From the NCBI RefSeq assembly GCF_001514205.1, contig NZ_KQ948778.1, forward strand, positions 94,270 to 158,269: a DNA stretch of 64,000 nucleotides. Direction: 5' to 3'. The notes below the pieces were generated by a model. It saw only the letters and a program-made list of their open reading frames with translations, was not told the DNA's origin and ran no database searches. Shown piece by piece: positions 35,418 to 43,760 of the stretch (positions are counted from its first letter, which is position 1; each line of letters starts with the position of its first letter). A program made the translations under genes and the position numbers. The stretch is from Streptomyces griseoruber. Its GTDB lineage: Bacteria > Actinomycetota > Actinomycetes > Streptomycetales > Streptomycetaceae.

Positions 35418-36434
35418 GTGCTGAGTGAACGCAGGCTGCAAGTGCTGCGCGCCATCGTCCAGGACTACGTCGGCACCGAGGAGCCGGTGGGCTCCAAGGC
35501 CCTCACCGAGCGGCACAACCTCGGCGTCTCCCCGGCCACCGTGCGCAACGACATGGCCGCCCTGGAGGACGAGGGATACATCGCCCAGCCGCACACCAGC
35601 GCCGGGCGGATCCCCACCGACAAGGGCTACCGGCTGTTCGTGGACAAGCTGGCCGGCGTCAAACCGATGACCGCGCCCGAGCGGCGCGCCATCCAGAACT
35701 TCCTCGACGGCGCCGTCGACCTCGACGACGTCGTGGCGCGGACCGTACGGCTGCTCGCGCAGCTCACCCGGCAGGTCGCCGTGGTGCAGTACCCGTCGCT
35801 GACCCGGTCCACCGTGCGGCACGTGGAGTTGCTGTCGCTCGCGCCGGCCCGGCTGATGCTCGTGCTGATCACGGACACCGGACGGGTCGAGCAGCGCATG
35901 GTGGACTGCCCGGCGCCCTTCGGGGAGACCTCTCTGGCGGATCTACGCGCGCGGCTCAACAGCCGGGTCGCGGGCCGCCGGTTCTCCGACGTGCCGCGCC
36001 TGGTGGAGGATCTGCCGGAGGCCTTCGAGGCGGACGACCGCGGCACGGTCTCGACGGTGCTCTCCACCCTGCTGGAGACACTCGTCGAGGAGAACGAGGA
36101 GCGGCTGATGATCGGCGGCACCGCCAATCTCACCCGCTTCGGACATGACTTCCCTCTCACCATCCGGCCCGTCCTGGAGGCCCTGGAGGAACACGTCGTT
36201 CTCCTCAAACTCCTGGGCGAGGCGGGGGATTCGGGCATGACCGTACGCATCGGTCATGAGAACGCCTATGAGGGACTCAACTCCACTTCCGTGGTCTCGG
36301 TCGGCTACGGTTCGGGCGGCGAGGCAGTCGCCAAACTCGGCGTGGTCGGACCGACCCGCATGGATTACCCGGGAACGATGGGAGCGGTACGAGCGGTGGC
36401 ACGGTACGTCGGACAGATCCTGGCGGAGTCGTAA
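35418..36434 (+). CDS. hrcA: heat-inducible transcription repressor HrcA
   Basis: HrcA binds CIRCE and represses heat-shock chaperone genes, with GroE helping it fold. The 338-residue protein has a winged-helix start (LSERRLQVLRAIVQDYVGTEEPVGSKAL, SPATVRNDMAALEDEGYI), the conserved HTSAGRIPTDKGYRLFVD and the GAF-like dimer region. The GTG follows GGGAGGTG. It is preceded by a CIRCE and followed immediately by dnaJ, the standard actinobacterial hrcA-dnaJ2 operon. Confidence 0.97.
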   Translation: MLSERRLQVLRAIVQDYVGTEEPVGSKALTERHNLGVSPATVRNDMAALEDEGYIAQPHTSAGRIPTDKGYRLFVDKLAGVKPMTAPERRAIQNFLDGAVDLDDVVARTVRLLAQLTRQVAVVQYPSLTRSTVRHVELLSLAPARLMLVLITDTGRVEQRMVDCPAPFGETSLADLRARLNSRVAGRRFSDVPRLVEDLPEAFEADDRGTVSTVLSTLLETLVEENEERLMIGGTANLTRFGHDFPLTIRPVLEALEEHVVLLKLLGEAGDSGMTVRIGHENAYEGLNSTSVVSVGYGSGGEAVAKLGVVGPTRMDYPGTMGAVRAVARYVGQILAES

Positions 36435-37571
36435 GTGGCCACGGACTACTACGCCGTTCTCGGCGTGCGCCGCGACGCGTCGCAGGATGAGATCAAGAAG
36501 GCCTTCCGCCGGCTCGCCCGCGAGCTGCACCCGGACGTCAACCCGGATCCGAAGACCCAGGAGCGGTTCAAGGAGATCAACGCCGCCTACGAGGTGCTGT
36601 CGGACCCGCAGAAGAAGCAGGTCTACGACCTCGGCGGCGACCCCCTCTCCCAGGCCGGCGGCGGTGGCGCGGGCGGCTTCGGGGCCGGTGGCTTCGGCAA
36701 CTTCTCCGACATCATGGACGCGTTCTTCGGTACGGCGTCCCAGCGGGGGCCGAGGTCCAGGACCCGGCGCGGCCAGGACGCGATGATCCGGCTGGAGGTG
36801 GACCTCGAGGAGGCCGCCTTCGGCACCACCAAGGACATCCAGGTCGACACCGCGATCGTCTGCACCACGTGCAGCGGCGAGGGCGCCGCCCCCGGCACCA
36901 CCGCCCAGACGTGCGACATGTGCCGCGGCCGCGGCGAGGTCTCCCAGGTGACCCGGTCCTTCCTCGGCCAGGTCATGACCTCCCGCCCCTGCCCCCAGTG
37001 CCAGGGCTTCGGCACCATCGTCCCGAACCCCTGCCCGGAGTGCGCGGGCGACGGCCGGGTGCGCTCCCGGCGCACGCTCACCGTCAAGATCCCGGCCGGT
37101 GTCGACAACGGCACCCGGATCCAGCTCGCGGGCGAGGGCGAGGTCGGCCCCGGCGGCGGCCCCGCCGGTGACCTGTACGTCGAGATCCACGAGCTGCCGC
37201 ACTCCACCTTCCAGCGGCGCGGCGACGATCTGCACTGCACGGTCACCATCCCGATGACCGCGGCGTCCCTCGGCACCAAGGTGCCGCTGGAGACGCTGGA
37301 CGGCCTGGAGGAGGTCGACATCCGGCCCGGCACCCAGTCCGGCCAGTCGATCCCGCTGCACGGCCGGGGCGTCACGCATCTGCGCGGCGGCGGCCGGGGC
37401 GACCTCATCGTCCACGTCGAGGTCATGACCCCGACCAAGCTCGACCCCGAGCAGGAGCGGCTGCTGCGCGAGCTGGCCAAGCTGCGCGGCGAGGAACGGC
37501 CCCAGGGGCAGTTCCAGCCGGGCCAGCAGGGGCTGTTCTCCCGCCTGAAGGACGCCTTCAACGGTCGCTGA
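36435..37571 (+). CDS. dnaJ: molecular chaperone DnaJ (DnaJ2 type)
   Basis: Hsp40 co-chaperone that delivers clients to DnaK and stimulates its ATPase. The 378-residue product has the J domain with LHPDVNPD, a Gly/Phe-rich linker (GGGGAGGFGAGGFGNF), four CxxCxGxG zinc repeats (CTTCSGEG, CDMCRGRG, CPQCQGFG, CPECAGDG), and the two C-terminal beta domains. The GTG starts directly after the hrcA stop without a gap, so both genes share the CIRCE-controlled transcript. Confidence 0.97.
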   Translation: MATDYYAVLGVRRDASQDEIKKAFRRLARELHPDVNPDPKTQERFKEINAAYEVLSDPQKKQVYDLGGDPLSQAGGGGAGGFGAGGFGNFSDIMDAFFGTASQRGPRSRTRRGQDAMIRLEVDLEEAAFGTTKDIQVDTAIVCTTCSGEGAAPGTTAQTCDMCRGRGEVSQVTRSFLGQVMTSRPCPQCQGFGTIVPNPCPECAGDGRVRSRRTLTVKIPAGVDNGTRIQLAGEGEVGPGGGPAGDLYVEIHELPHSTFQRRGDDLHCTVTIPMTAASLGTKVPLETLDGLEEVDIRPGTQSGQSIPLHGRGVTHLRGGGRGDLIVHVEVMTPTKLDPEQERLLRELAKLRGEERPQGQFQPGQQGLFSRLKDAFNGR

Positions 37572-37638
37572 GCGGCTGGATCACCTCAGGACGAGGCCTG
37601 AATTCGGCGTGGTTCGGAGGACGTGACACCATGCCGTC

Positions 37639-38712
37639 ATGTCCTCCGAGCTGACCGATCTCTTCCCCCACCCGATCGTGCAGGCCCCCATGGCGGGCGG
37701 TGTCTCCGTGCCGCAGCTCGCCGCCGCCGTGTCCGAGGCCGGTGGGCTCGGGTTCCTGGCCGGCGGGTACAAGACGGCCGACGGCATGTACCAGGAGATC
37801 AAGCAGCTCCGCGGGCTGACCGGCCGCCCCTTCGGCGTCAACCTGTTCATGCCCCAGCCCGAGTATGCCGAGACGGGTGCCGTCCAGGTCTACGCCGAGC
37901 AGCTCGCCGGTGAGGTCACCTGGTACGGGACCGAGCTGGGCGACCCCGACAGCGGCCGCGACGACGGCTACGACGCCAAGATCGCCGTACTGCTGGACGA
38001 TCCCGTGCCGGCGGTGTCCTTCCACTTCGGCGTCCCGAACGCGGACACGCTGAAGTCCCTGCGCCGGGCCGGAACGTTCACCCTGGTCACCGTGACCTCC
38101 GCCGAGGAGGCGCTCGCCGTCGAGCAGGCCGGGGCGGACGCCGTGATCGTGCAGGGCATGGAGGCCGGCGGCCACCAGGGCACCCACAAGGACATCCCCG
38201 AGAACGACGGCTCCGCCCTCGGACTGCTCGCCCTGCTCGGCCAGGTCCGCGAGGCCGTGGGCCTGCCGATCGTCGCCGCCGGCGGGATCATGCGCGGCAG
38301 CCAGATCGCCGCCGTCCTCGCGGCCGGCGCGAGCGCCGCCCAGCTCGGCACCGCGTTCCTCGCCACCCCCGAGTCCGGCGCGCAGGCCGTGCACAAGGCG
38401 GCCCTCACCGACCCCCTGTTCGTCCGCACCGAGCTGACCCGCGCCTTCTCCGGCCGCCCGGCCCGCGGCCTGGTCAACCGCTTCCTGCGCGAGCACGGCC
38501 CCTACGCCCCCGCCGCCTACCCCGAGGTCCACCACCTCACCTCCCCGCTGCGCAAGGCCGCCGCCAAGGCGGGCGACGCGCAGGGCATGGCCCTGTGGGC
38601 GGGCCAGGGGCACCGTATGGCCCGCGAGCTGCCCGCCGCGGAGCTGGTGGAGGTCCTGGTGGCGGAGCTGGCGACCGCGCGGGCCGCCTGCGCCGAGGGC
38701 GACGCGCGATGA
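37639..38712 (+). CDS. nitronate monooxygenase (2-nitropropane dioxygenase family)
   Basis: FMN-dependent enzyme that oxidises alkyl nitronates, detoxifying propionate-3-nitronate and similar compounds. The 357-residue TIM-barrel protein has PIVQAPMAGGVSVPQLAAAVSEAGGLGFL, the catalytic-histidine segment EAGGHQGTHKDI, and IVAAGGIMRG and SAAQLGTAFL for FMN phosphate binding. It overlaps rsmE by ATGA. Confidence 0.9.
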   Translation: MSSELTDLFPHPIVQAPMAGGVSVPQLAAAVSEAGGLGFLAGGYKTADGMYQEIKQLRGLTGRPFGVNLFMPQPEYAETGAVQVYAEQLAGEVTWYGTELGDPDSGRDDGYDAKIAVLLDDPVPAVSFHFGVPNADTLKSLRRAGTFTLVTVTSAEEALAVEQAGADAVIVQGMEAGGHQGTHKDIPENDGSALGLLALLGQVREAVGLPIVAAGGIMRGSQIAAVLAAGASAAQLGTAFLATPESGAQAVHKAALTDPLFVRTELTRAFSGRPARGLVNRFLREHGPYAPAAYPEVHHLTSPLRKAAAKAGDAQGMALWAGQGHRMARELPAAELVEVLVAELATARAACAEGDAR

Positions 38713-39446
38713 CCGCGCCCGTCTTCGTCGTCGACCGGCTCGACGCCGTGGGGCCGGAGTTCGTGCTCGACGGGCCCGAGGGGCGGCACGCCGTCTCCGT
38801 GAAGCGGCTGCGGCCCGGCGAGGACGTCGTCCTCACCGACGGGCACGGCCGCTCGGCCGAGGGTGTCGTCAAGGCGGCCGAGGGCAAGGACCGGCTGGTC
38901 CTGGACCTGGGGTCCGTGCGGGACGAGCCCGAGGCGTCACCCCGTATCACCGTCGTCCAGGCCCTCCCCAAGGGCGACCGCGGCGAGGTCGCCGTCGAGA
39001 CGATGACCGAGGTCGGCGTCGACGCGATCGTGCCCTGGCAGGCGTCCCGCTGCATCACGCAGTGGCGCGGCGAACGGGGACTGAAGGCGCTCGGCAAGTG
39101 GCGGGCCACCGCCCGCGAGGCCGGCAAGCAGTCCCGCCGGGTCCGCTTCCCCGAGGTCGCCGAGGCGGCGAGCACCAAGCAGGTCGCCGCGCTGCTCGCG
39201 GGGGCCGACTTCGCGGCCGTCCTCCACGAGAGCGGCGCGGACCGGCTCGCCACCGCCGCACTCCCCGCCCGCGGCGAGATCGTGCTCGTCGTCGGCCCCG
39301 AGGGAGGCGTCTCCCCCGAGGAACTGGCCGCCTTCGCCGAGGCCGGTGCCCGGCCCTACGTCCTCGGCCCCACCGTCCTGCGCACCTCCACCGCGGGCAC
39401 CGCCGCCGCGGCCCTCCTCCTCGGCCGCACCGGCCGCTGGTCCTGA
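38709..39446 (+). CDS. rsmE: 16S rRNA (uracil-1498-N3)-methyltransferase RsmE
   Basis: SPOUT-class methyltransferase that modifies U1498 of 16S rRNA. The 245-residue protein has an N-terminal PUA-like domain (EGRHAVSVKRLRPGEDVVLTDG), QALPKGDRGEVAVETMTEVGVD, the SAM-binding VGPEGGVSPEE and the knot motif LGPTVLRTSTAG (LGxRILRTETA in relatives). It overlaps the nitronate monooxygenase gene by ATGA. rsmE after dnaJ is the conserved actinobacterial order, here with one gene inserted between. Confidence 0.95.
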   Translation: MTAPVFVVDRLDAVGPEFVLDGPEGRHAVSVKRLRPGEDVVLTDGHGRSAEGVVKAAEGKDRLVLDLGSVRDEPEASPRITVVQALPKGDRGEVAVETMTEVGVDAIVPWQASRCITQWRGERGLKALGKWRATAREAGKQSRRVRFPEVAEAASTKQVAALLAGADFAAVLHESGADRLATAALPARGEIVLVVGPEGGVSPEELAAFAEAGARPYVLGPTVLRTSTAGTAAAALLLGRTGRWS

Positions 39447-39460
39447 CCCCCGGAGCGCCC

Positions 39461-39853
39461 GTGGAACTCGCCCAGATACGGCTCCTCGTCACCGACTTCG
39501 CCGCCTGCTACCGCTTCTACGACGACGTCCTCGGCCTGACCCCGCAGTCCGGCGCGGCCGAGGGCCCGTACGAGAAGTTCAGCCCGCGCACCGGCTCCGC
39601 CGGGATCGCGCTCCAGGACCGCGCCATGATGGCCGCGGTCCTCGACGAACTCGACGGCCCGGCGGCGGGACACCGCTCGCTGGTGGTGCTGCGCGTCGAC
39701 GACCTCGACGCGTACTGCGCGCAGATCACCTCCCGGGGCGCCACCCTGCTCCACGGCCCTGCCCCCATGACCGACCGGATGCGCGTCGCCCATCTCAAGG
39801 ACCCCGAGGGCAATCTGGTGGAGCTTCAGGAGTGGCTCCTGCTGCGCGGCTAG
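39461..39853 (+). CDS. VOC (glyoxalase/bleomycin-resistance) family protein
   Basis: A 130-residue VOC-fold protein: QIRLLVTDFAACYRFYDDVLGLTP at the start, RSLVVLRVDDLDAYCAQITSRGATLLHGP, and the C-terminal VAHLKDPEGNLVELQEW with the usual metal-binding glutamate. The GTG start lies 14 bases after rsmE. The family includes dioxygenases, isomerases and drug-binding proteins; the substrate is not evident. Confidence 0.85.
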   Translation: MELAQIRLLVTDFAACYRFYDDVLGLTPQSGAAEGPYEKFSPRTGSAGIALQDRAMMAAVLDELDGPAAGHRSLVVLRVDDLDAYCAQITSRGATLLHGPAPMTDRMRVAHLKDPEGNLVELQEWLLLRG

Positions 39854-39916
39854 TCCGGGCGATCCTGGCCGCATCCGGGCTACCGCCCCGCGGCCCGGAG
39901 TGGCAGGCTGCCGCCC

Positions 39917-40423
39917 ATGGGGGCATTGAGGCGGATTGCGCTTCTCGTGTTCGTGCCCGTCGCCCTGGGCGGCGCCGTGGCCTGCGAACCGGGCGGCGGG
40001 GTGAGCGGCATCTCCGTGGCGTACACGACCGACCAGGCCGCCACGGCGGAGATCGAGCGCCGTGACGTGGACGTCCGCTGGCTGACCTGCACCGCCGCCC
40101 GGGACGACCACCTCGTCTCCGTCGACTGCCAGGGGGAGACCGCGGGCGGCAAGGACATCACGGTCACCGGCAAGGTCGAACGGGCCGTCGACGGGAAGTG
40201 CGTGCGCGGCGATCTGCGGGCGGACGTCGGGAAGAAGGAGCTGTTCCGGGTCAGCGGGCTCGGGGACTGCGGCTCCGCGACGCCCTCGCCGGTCGAGGCC
40301 CCGTCCTCCTCGGCCGGACCGTCCGGTTCCGCCCCGCCCGGCGGACCGTCCGGCGTCCGGCCGACCGTCACGGTCACCGTGACCGTCACCCGGACCGTCG
40401 ACGCCCAGGGCGGACAGAAGTGA
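39917..40423 (+). CDS. putative secreted lipoprotein
   Basis: The 168-residue protein starts MGALRRIALLVFVPVALGGAVAC, a signal sequence ending in a possible lipobox (AVAC, with Cys at residue 23). A domain of about 95 residues with cysteines in LTCTAARDD, VSVDCQG, GKCVRGD and LGDCGS (two likely disulfides) follows, then a Pro/Ser/Thr-rich linker ending in VTVTVTVTRTV. No family is recognised. The lipobox is atypical at -3 (Ala, not Leu), so it may be secreted rather than lipidated. Confidence 0.7.
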   Translation: MGALRRIALLVFVPVALGGAVACEPGGGVSGISVAYTTDQAATAEIERRDVDVRWLTCTAARDDHLVSVDCQGETAGGKDITVTGKVERAVDGKCVRGDLRADVGKKELFRVSGLGDCGSATPSPVEAPSSSAGPSGSAPPGGPSGVRPTVTVTVTVTRTVDAQGGQK

Positions 40424-40432
40424 TCGAAACCC

Positions 40433-40462
40433 CTGACCTGCGGTCCCATCCCTGAATACAGT
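40433..40462 (+). promoter_or_regulatory. promoter of the tricorn protease gene
   Basis: CTGACC (40433-40438) and TACAGT (40457-40462) are 18 bases apart, and the -10 ends exactly 6 bases before the GTG start, indicating a leaderless transcript. Confidence 0.6.
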
Positions 40463-40468
40463 GATCTG

Positions 40469-43400
40469 GTGACACAGTCCGCGACGTCTGCCGCATACTT
40501 CCGACACCCGCATCCGCACGGCGAGTTGGTGGCGTTCGCCGCCGAGGACGACGTGTGGCTCGCCCCCCTCGACGGGGGCCGCGCCTGGCGGGTCAGCGCC
40601 GACAACGTACCCGTCTCGGCACCCCGTATCTCACCCGACGGAACCACCGTCGCCTGGACCTCCACCCGCGACGGCGCCCCCGAGGTGCACATCGCACCCG
40701 TCGAGGGCGGACCGGCCACCCGCCTGACGTACTGGGGGAGTTGGCAGACCCGGGTGCGCGGCTGGACCCCCGACGGCCAGGTCCTCGCCGTCAGCACCCA
40801 CGATCAGGCCACCCTGCGGCGCAGCTGGGCCCGCGCCGTCCCGGTCGACGGCGGACCCGCCACCACCCTGCCGTACGGCCCGGTCGGCGCCGTCGCGTTC
40901 GGCCCGCACACCGTGCTGCTGTCCGCGCCGATGGGCCGCGAGGCCGCCTACTGGAAGCGCTACCGGGGCGGCACGGCCGGAAAGCTGTGGATCGACCGGG
41001 ACGCCACCGGGGAGTTCGTCCGGCTGCACCAGGAACTCGACGGCAACCTCGAGTGCCCGGTGTGGGCGGGGGACCGGATCGCGTTCCTCTCCGACCACGA
41101 GGGCACCGGCGCGCTCTACTCCTCCCTCGCCGACGGCTCCGACCTGCGCCGCCACACCCCCCTCGAAGGCTTCTACGCCCGCCAGGCCACCGGCGACGGC
41201 ACCCGGATCGCGTACACCTCGGCCGGTGAGCTGTGGCTGCTCGACGACCTCGACGGTGCCGAGCCCCGCCGCCTCGACATCCGCCTCGGCGGACAGCGCA
41301 CCGACCGCCGCCCCCACGCCGTCACCGCCGCCCGCTGGCTCGGCGGCGCCGCCCCCGACCACACCGCGCGCGGCAGCGCCGTCGAGGTGCGCGGCGCCGT
41401 GCACTGGGTGACCCACCGCTCCGGGCCCGCGCGTGCCCTCGCCGCCCGGCCCGGGGTGCGGGCGCGGCTGCCGCGCACCTTCCGCACGGAGGGCGAGGAG
41501 TGGGTGGTGTGGGTGACGGACGCAGAGGGCGACGACGCCCTGGAGTTCGCGCCCGCCACCGGACCCGTCCCCGGCGCCACCCCGCGCCGGCTCGCGGCCG
41601 GCCGCCTCGGCCGGGTCCTGGAACTCGCCATGGCCCCCGACGGCAGCCGCGCCGCCGTCGCCGCGCACGACGGCCGGCTCCTCCTCGTCGAACGGGAGAG
41701 CGGCGAGGTCCGCGAGGTCACCCGCAGCGCCGACGGAGAAGTCTCCGACCTGGTCTTCTCCCCCGACTCGGCATGGCTCGCCTGGTCGCACCCCGGCCCG
41801 CCCCCGCTCGCCCAGCTCAGACTCGCCAACGTCACCGATCTGTCGGTCACCGAGGCGACCCCGCTGCGCTTCCGCGACTACGCGCCCGCCTTCACCCTGG
41901 ACGGCAAGCACCTCGCGTTCCTCTCCACCCGCGCCTTCGACCCGGTCTACGACGAACACGTCTTCGACCTCGCCTTCCCGGCCGGCGCCCGCCCGCACCT
42001 GATCACCCTCGCGGCGACGACCCCGTCCCCGTTCGGCCCGCAGCGCCACGGCCGCCCCTTCGACGCGCCCGACAAGGACGAGACCCCCGACAGCGAGGGC
42101 ACCCCCGCCACCCGCATCGACCTCGAAGGCCTCGCCGACCGGATAGTGCCCTTCCCCGTCGAGGCCGGCCGCTACTCCGGGCTCGCCGCCGCCAAGGACG
42201 GCGTGCTGTGGCTGCGGCACCCGGTGCGCGGGGTGCTCGGCGCCTCCAGGGCCACCCCGGACGACCCCGACCCGCGCACCGAGCTGGAGCGCTACGACCT
42301 CGTCCAGCAGCGCCTCGAACACCTCGCCGCCGACGCCGACGGCTTCGAGGTCAGCGGCGACGGCAAACGGCTGCTGCTGCGGACCGACGGCAAGCTCAAG
42401 GTCGTCCCCAGCGACCGGCGCGCCTCCGGCGACGAGGACAGCGACACCAACATCACCGTCGACCTCGGCCGGATCCGGCAGACCGTCGACCCGGCCGCCG
42501 AGTGGCGGCAGATGTACGACGAGACCGGCCGCATCATGCGCGACAACTTCTGGCTCGCCGACCTGGGCGGTCTCGACTGGGACGCCGTCCTGGACCGCTA
42601 CCGGCCGCTCCTCGACCGGGTCGCCACCCACGACGACCTGGTCGACGTGCTGTGGGAGGTGCACGGCGAACTCGGCACCTCCCACGCCTATGTCTCCCCA
42701 CGCGGCGGCCACGGCCGCGGCGCCCGCCAGGGTCTCCTCGGCGCCGACATCTCCCGCCACCCCGACGGCAGTTGGCGCATCGACCGGGTGCTGCCCTCGG
42801 AGACCTCCGACCCCGACGCCCGCTCCCCGCTCGCCGCACCCGGGGTCGCGGTGCGGGCCGGGGACGCGATCCTCGCCGTGGCCGGGCACCCGGTGGACCC
42901 GGTGACGGGCCCCGCCCCGCTGCTCGTCGGCACGGCGGGCAGGGTCGTCGAGCTGACCGTCTCACCGGCCGGCGGGGGCGAGCCCCGGCACGCGGTCGTG
43001 GTCCCCGTCGACGACGAGGAGGCCCTGCGCTACCACGCCTGGGTCGCCGACCGCCGGGCCCATGTGCACGAGGTCTCCGGCGGCCGCCTCGGCTACCTCC
43101 ACGTGCCCGACATGCAGGCGCCCGGCTGGGCCCAGATCCACCGCGACCTGCGTGTCGAGGTGGCCCGCGAGGGCCTCGTCGTGGACGTCCGGGAGAACCG
43201 CGGCGGCCACACGTCCCAGCTGGTCGTGGAGAAGCTCGCCCGCCGGATCGTCGGCTGGGACGTACCGCGCGACGCCCGCCCCTTCTCCTACCCGCTGGAC
43301 GCCCCGCGCGGCCCCGTGGTCGCCGTCGCCAACGAGTTCTCCGGCTCCGACGGCGACATCGTCAACGCCGCCATCAAGGCCCTCGGCATCGGCCCGGTCG

Positions 43401-43669
43401 TCGGCACCCGCACCTGGGGCGGCACGATCGGCATCGACAGCCGCTACCACCTGGTCGACGGCACCCTCGTCACCCAGCCCAAGTACGCCATCTGGCTGGA
43501 GGGCTACGGCTGGGCCGTGGAGAACCACGGCGTGGATCCGGACGTGGAGGTGGTGATGGCCCCGCAGGACCACGCGGCGGGCCGCGACACCCAGCTGGAC
43601 GAGGCGATCCGGCTGGCGCTCGAGGCACTGGAGGAGCGACCGGCGAAGACACCGCCCACACTGCCGTGA
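40469..43669 (+). CDS. tricorn protease homologue (S41-type serine protease with beta-propeller and PDZ)
   Basis: The 1066-residue protein has N-terminal beta-propeller repeats (WLAPLDGGRAWRVSADNVPVSAPRISPDG and similar), a second propeller, a PDZ-like domain (GVAVRAGDAILAVAGHPVDP), and a C-terminal protease core. The likely catalytic histidine is residue 739 in GELGTSHAY and the nucleophile serine is near residue 960 in NEFSGSDGD. Archaeal and streptomycete tricorn proteases degrade short peptides downstream of the proteasome, in the cytoplasm. There is no signal peptide. The GTG has TACAGT 6 bases upstream. Confidence 0.95.
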   Translation: MTQSATSAAYFRHPHPHGELVAFAAEDDVWLAPLDGGRAWRVSADNVPVSAPRISPDGTTVAWTSTRDGAPEVHIAPVEGGPATRLTYWGSWQTRVRGWTPDGQVLAVSTHDQATLRRSWARAVPVDGGPATTLPYGPVGAVAFGPHTVLLSAPMGREAAYWKRYRGGTAGKLWIDRDATGEFVRLHQELDGNLECPVWAGDRIAFLSDHEGTGALYSSLADGSDLRRHTPLEGFYARQATGDGTRIAYTSAGELWLLDDLDGAEPRRLDIRLGGQRTDRRPHAVTAARWLGGAAPDHTARGSAVEVRGAVHWVTHRSGPARALAARPGVRARLPRTFRTEGEEWVVWVTDAEGDDALEFAPATGPVPGATPRRLAAGRLGRVLELAMAPDGSRAAVAAHDGRLLLVERESGEVREVTRSADGEVSDLVFSPDSAWLAWSHPGPPPLAQLRLANVTDLSVTEATPLRFRDYAPAFTLDGKHLAFLSTRAFDPVYDEHVFDLAFPAGARPHLITLAATTPSPFGPQRHGRPFDAPDKDETPDSEGTPATRIDLEGLADRIVPFPVEAGRYSGLAAAKDGVLWLRHPVRGVLGASRATPDDPDPRTELERYDLVQQRLEHLAADADGFEVSGDGKRLLLRTDGKLKVVPSDRRASGDEDSDTNITVDLGRIRQTVDPAAEWRQMYDETGRIMRDNFWLADLGGLDWDAVLDRYRPLLDRVATHDDLVDVLWEVHGELGTSHAYVSPRGGHGRGARQGLLGADISRHPDGSWRIDRVLPSETSDPDARSPLAAPGVAVRAGDAILAVAGHPVDPVTGPAPLLVGTAGRVVELTVSPAGGGEPRHAVVVPVDDEEALRYHAWVADRRAHVHEVSGGRLGYLHVPDMQAPGWAQIHRDLRVEVAREGLVVDVRENRGGHTSQLVVEKLARRIVGWDVPRDARPFSYPLDAPRGPVVAVANEFSGSDGDIVNAAIKALGIGPVVGTRTWGGTIGIDSRYHLVDGTLVTQPKYAIWLEGYGWAVENHGVDPDVEVVMAPQDHAAGRDTQLDEAIRLALEALEERPAKTPPTLP

Positions 43670-43743
43670 CCCGTGCGGCGCGGTCCCCGGCCGCCGGGCG
43701 CCGCGCCGCCGCGGCCGGCACAAGCGGCCGGCTCGAGCGGCAC

Positions 43744-43756
43744 AAAAAAAGGGGGG
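43744..43756 (+). repeat. homopolymer tract A7G6 before the hydrolase gene
   Basis: Seven A followed by six G end 4 bases before the ATG at 43761. The G run forms the ribosome-binding site. A run of seven A is unusual in this very GC-rich sequence and such tracts are slippage-prone. Confidence 0.85.
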
Positions 43757-43760
43757 ACGG

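Noticed and set aside
40631..42889. Minus-strand frame opposite the tricorn gene
   Set aside because: The plus-strand frame has clear propeller, PDZ and protease motifs; the other is Gly/Ala/Val low complexity.
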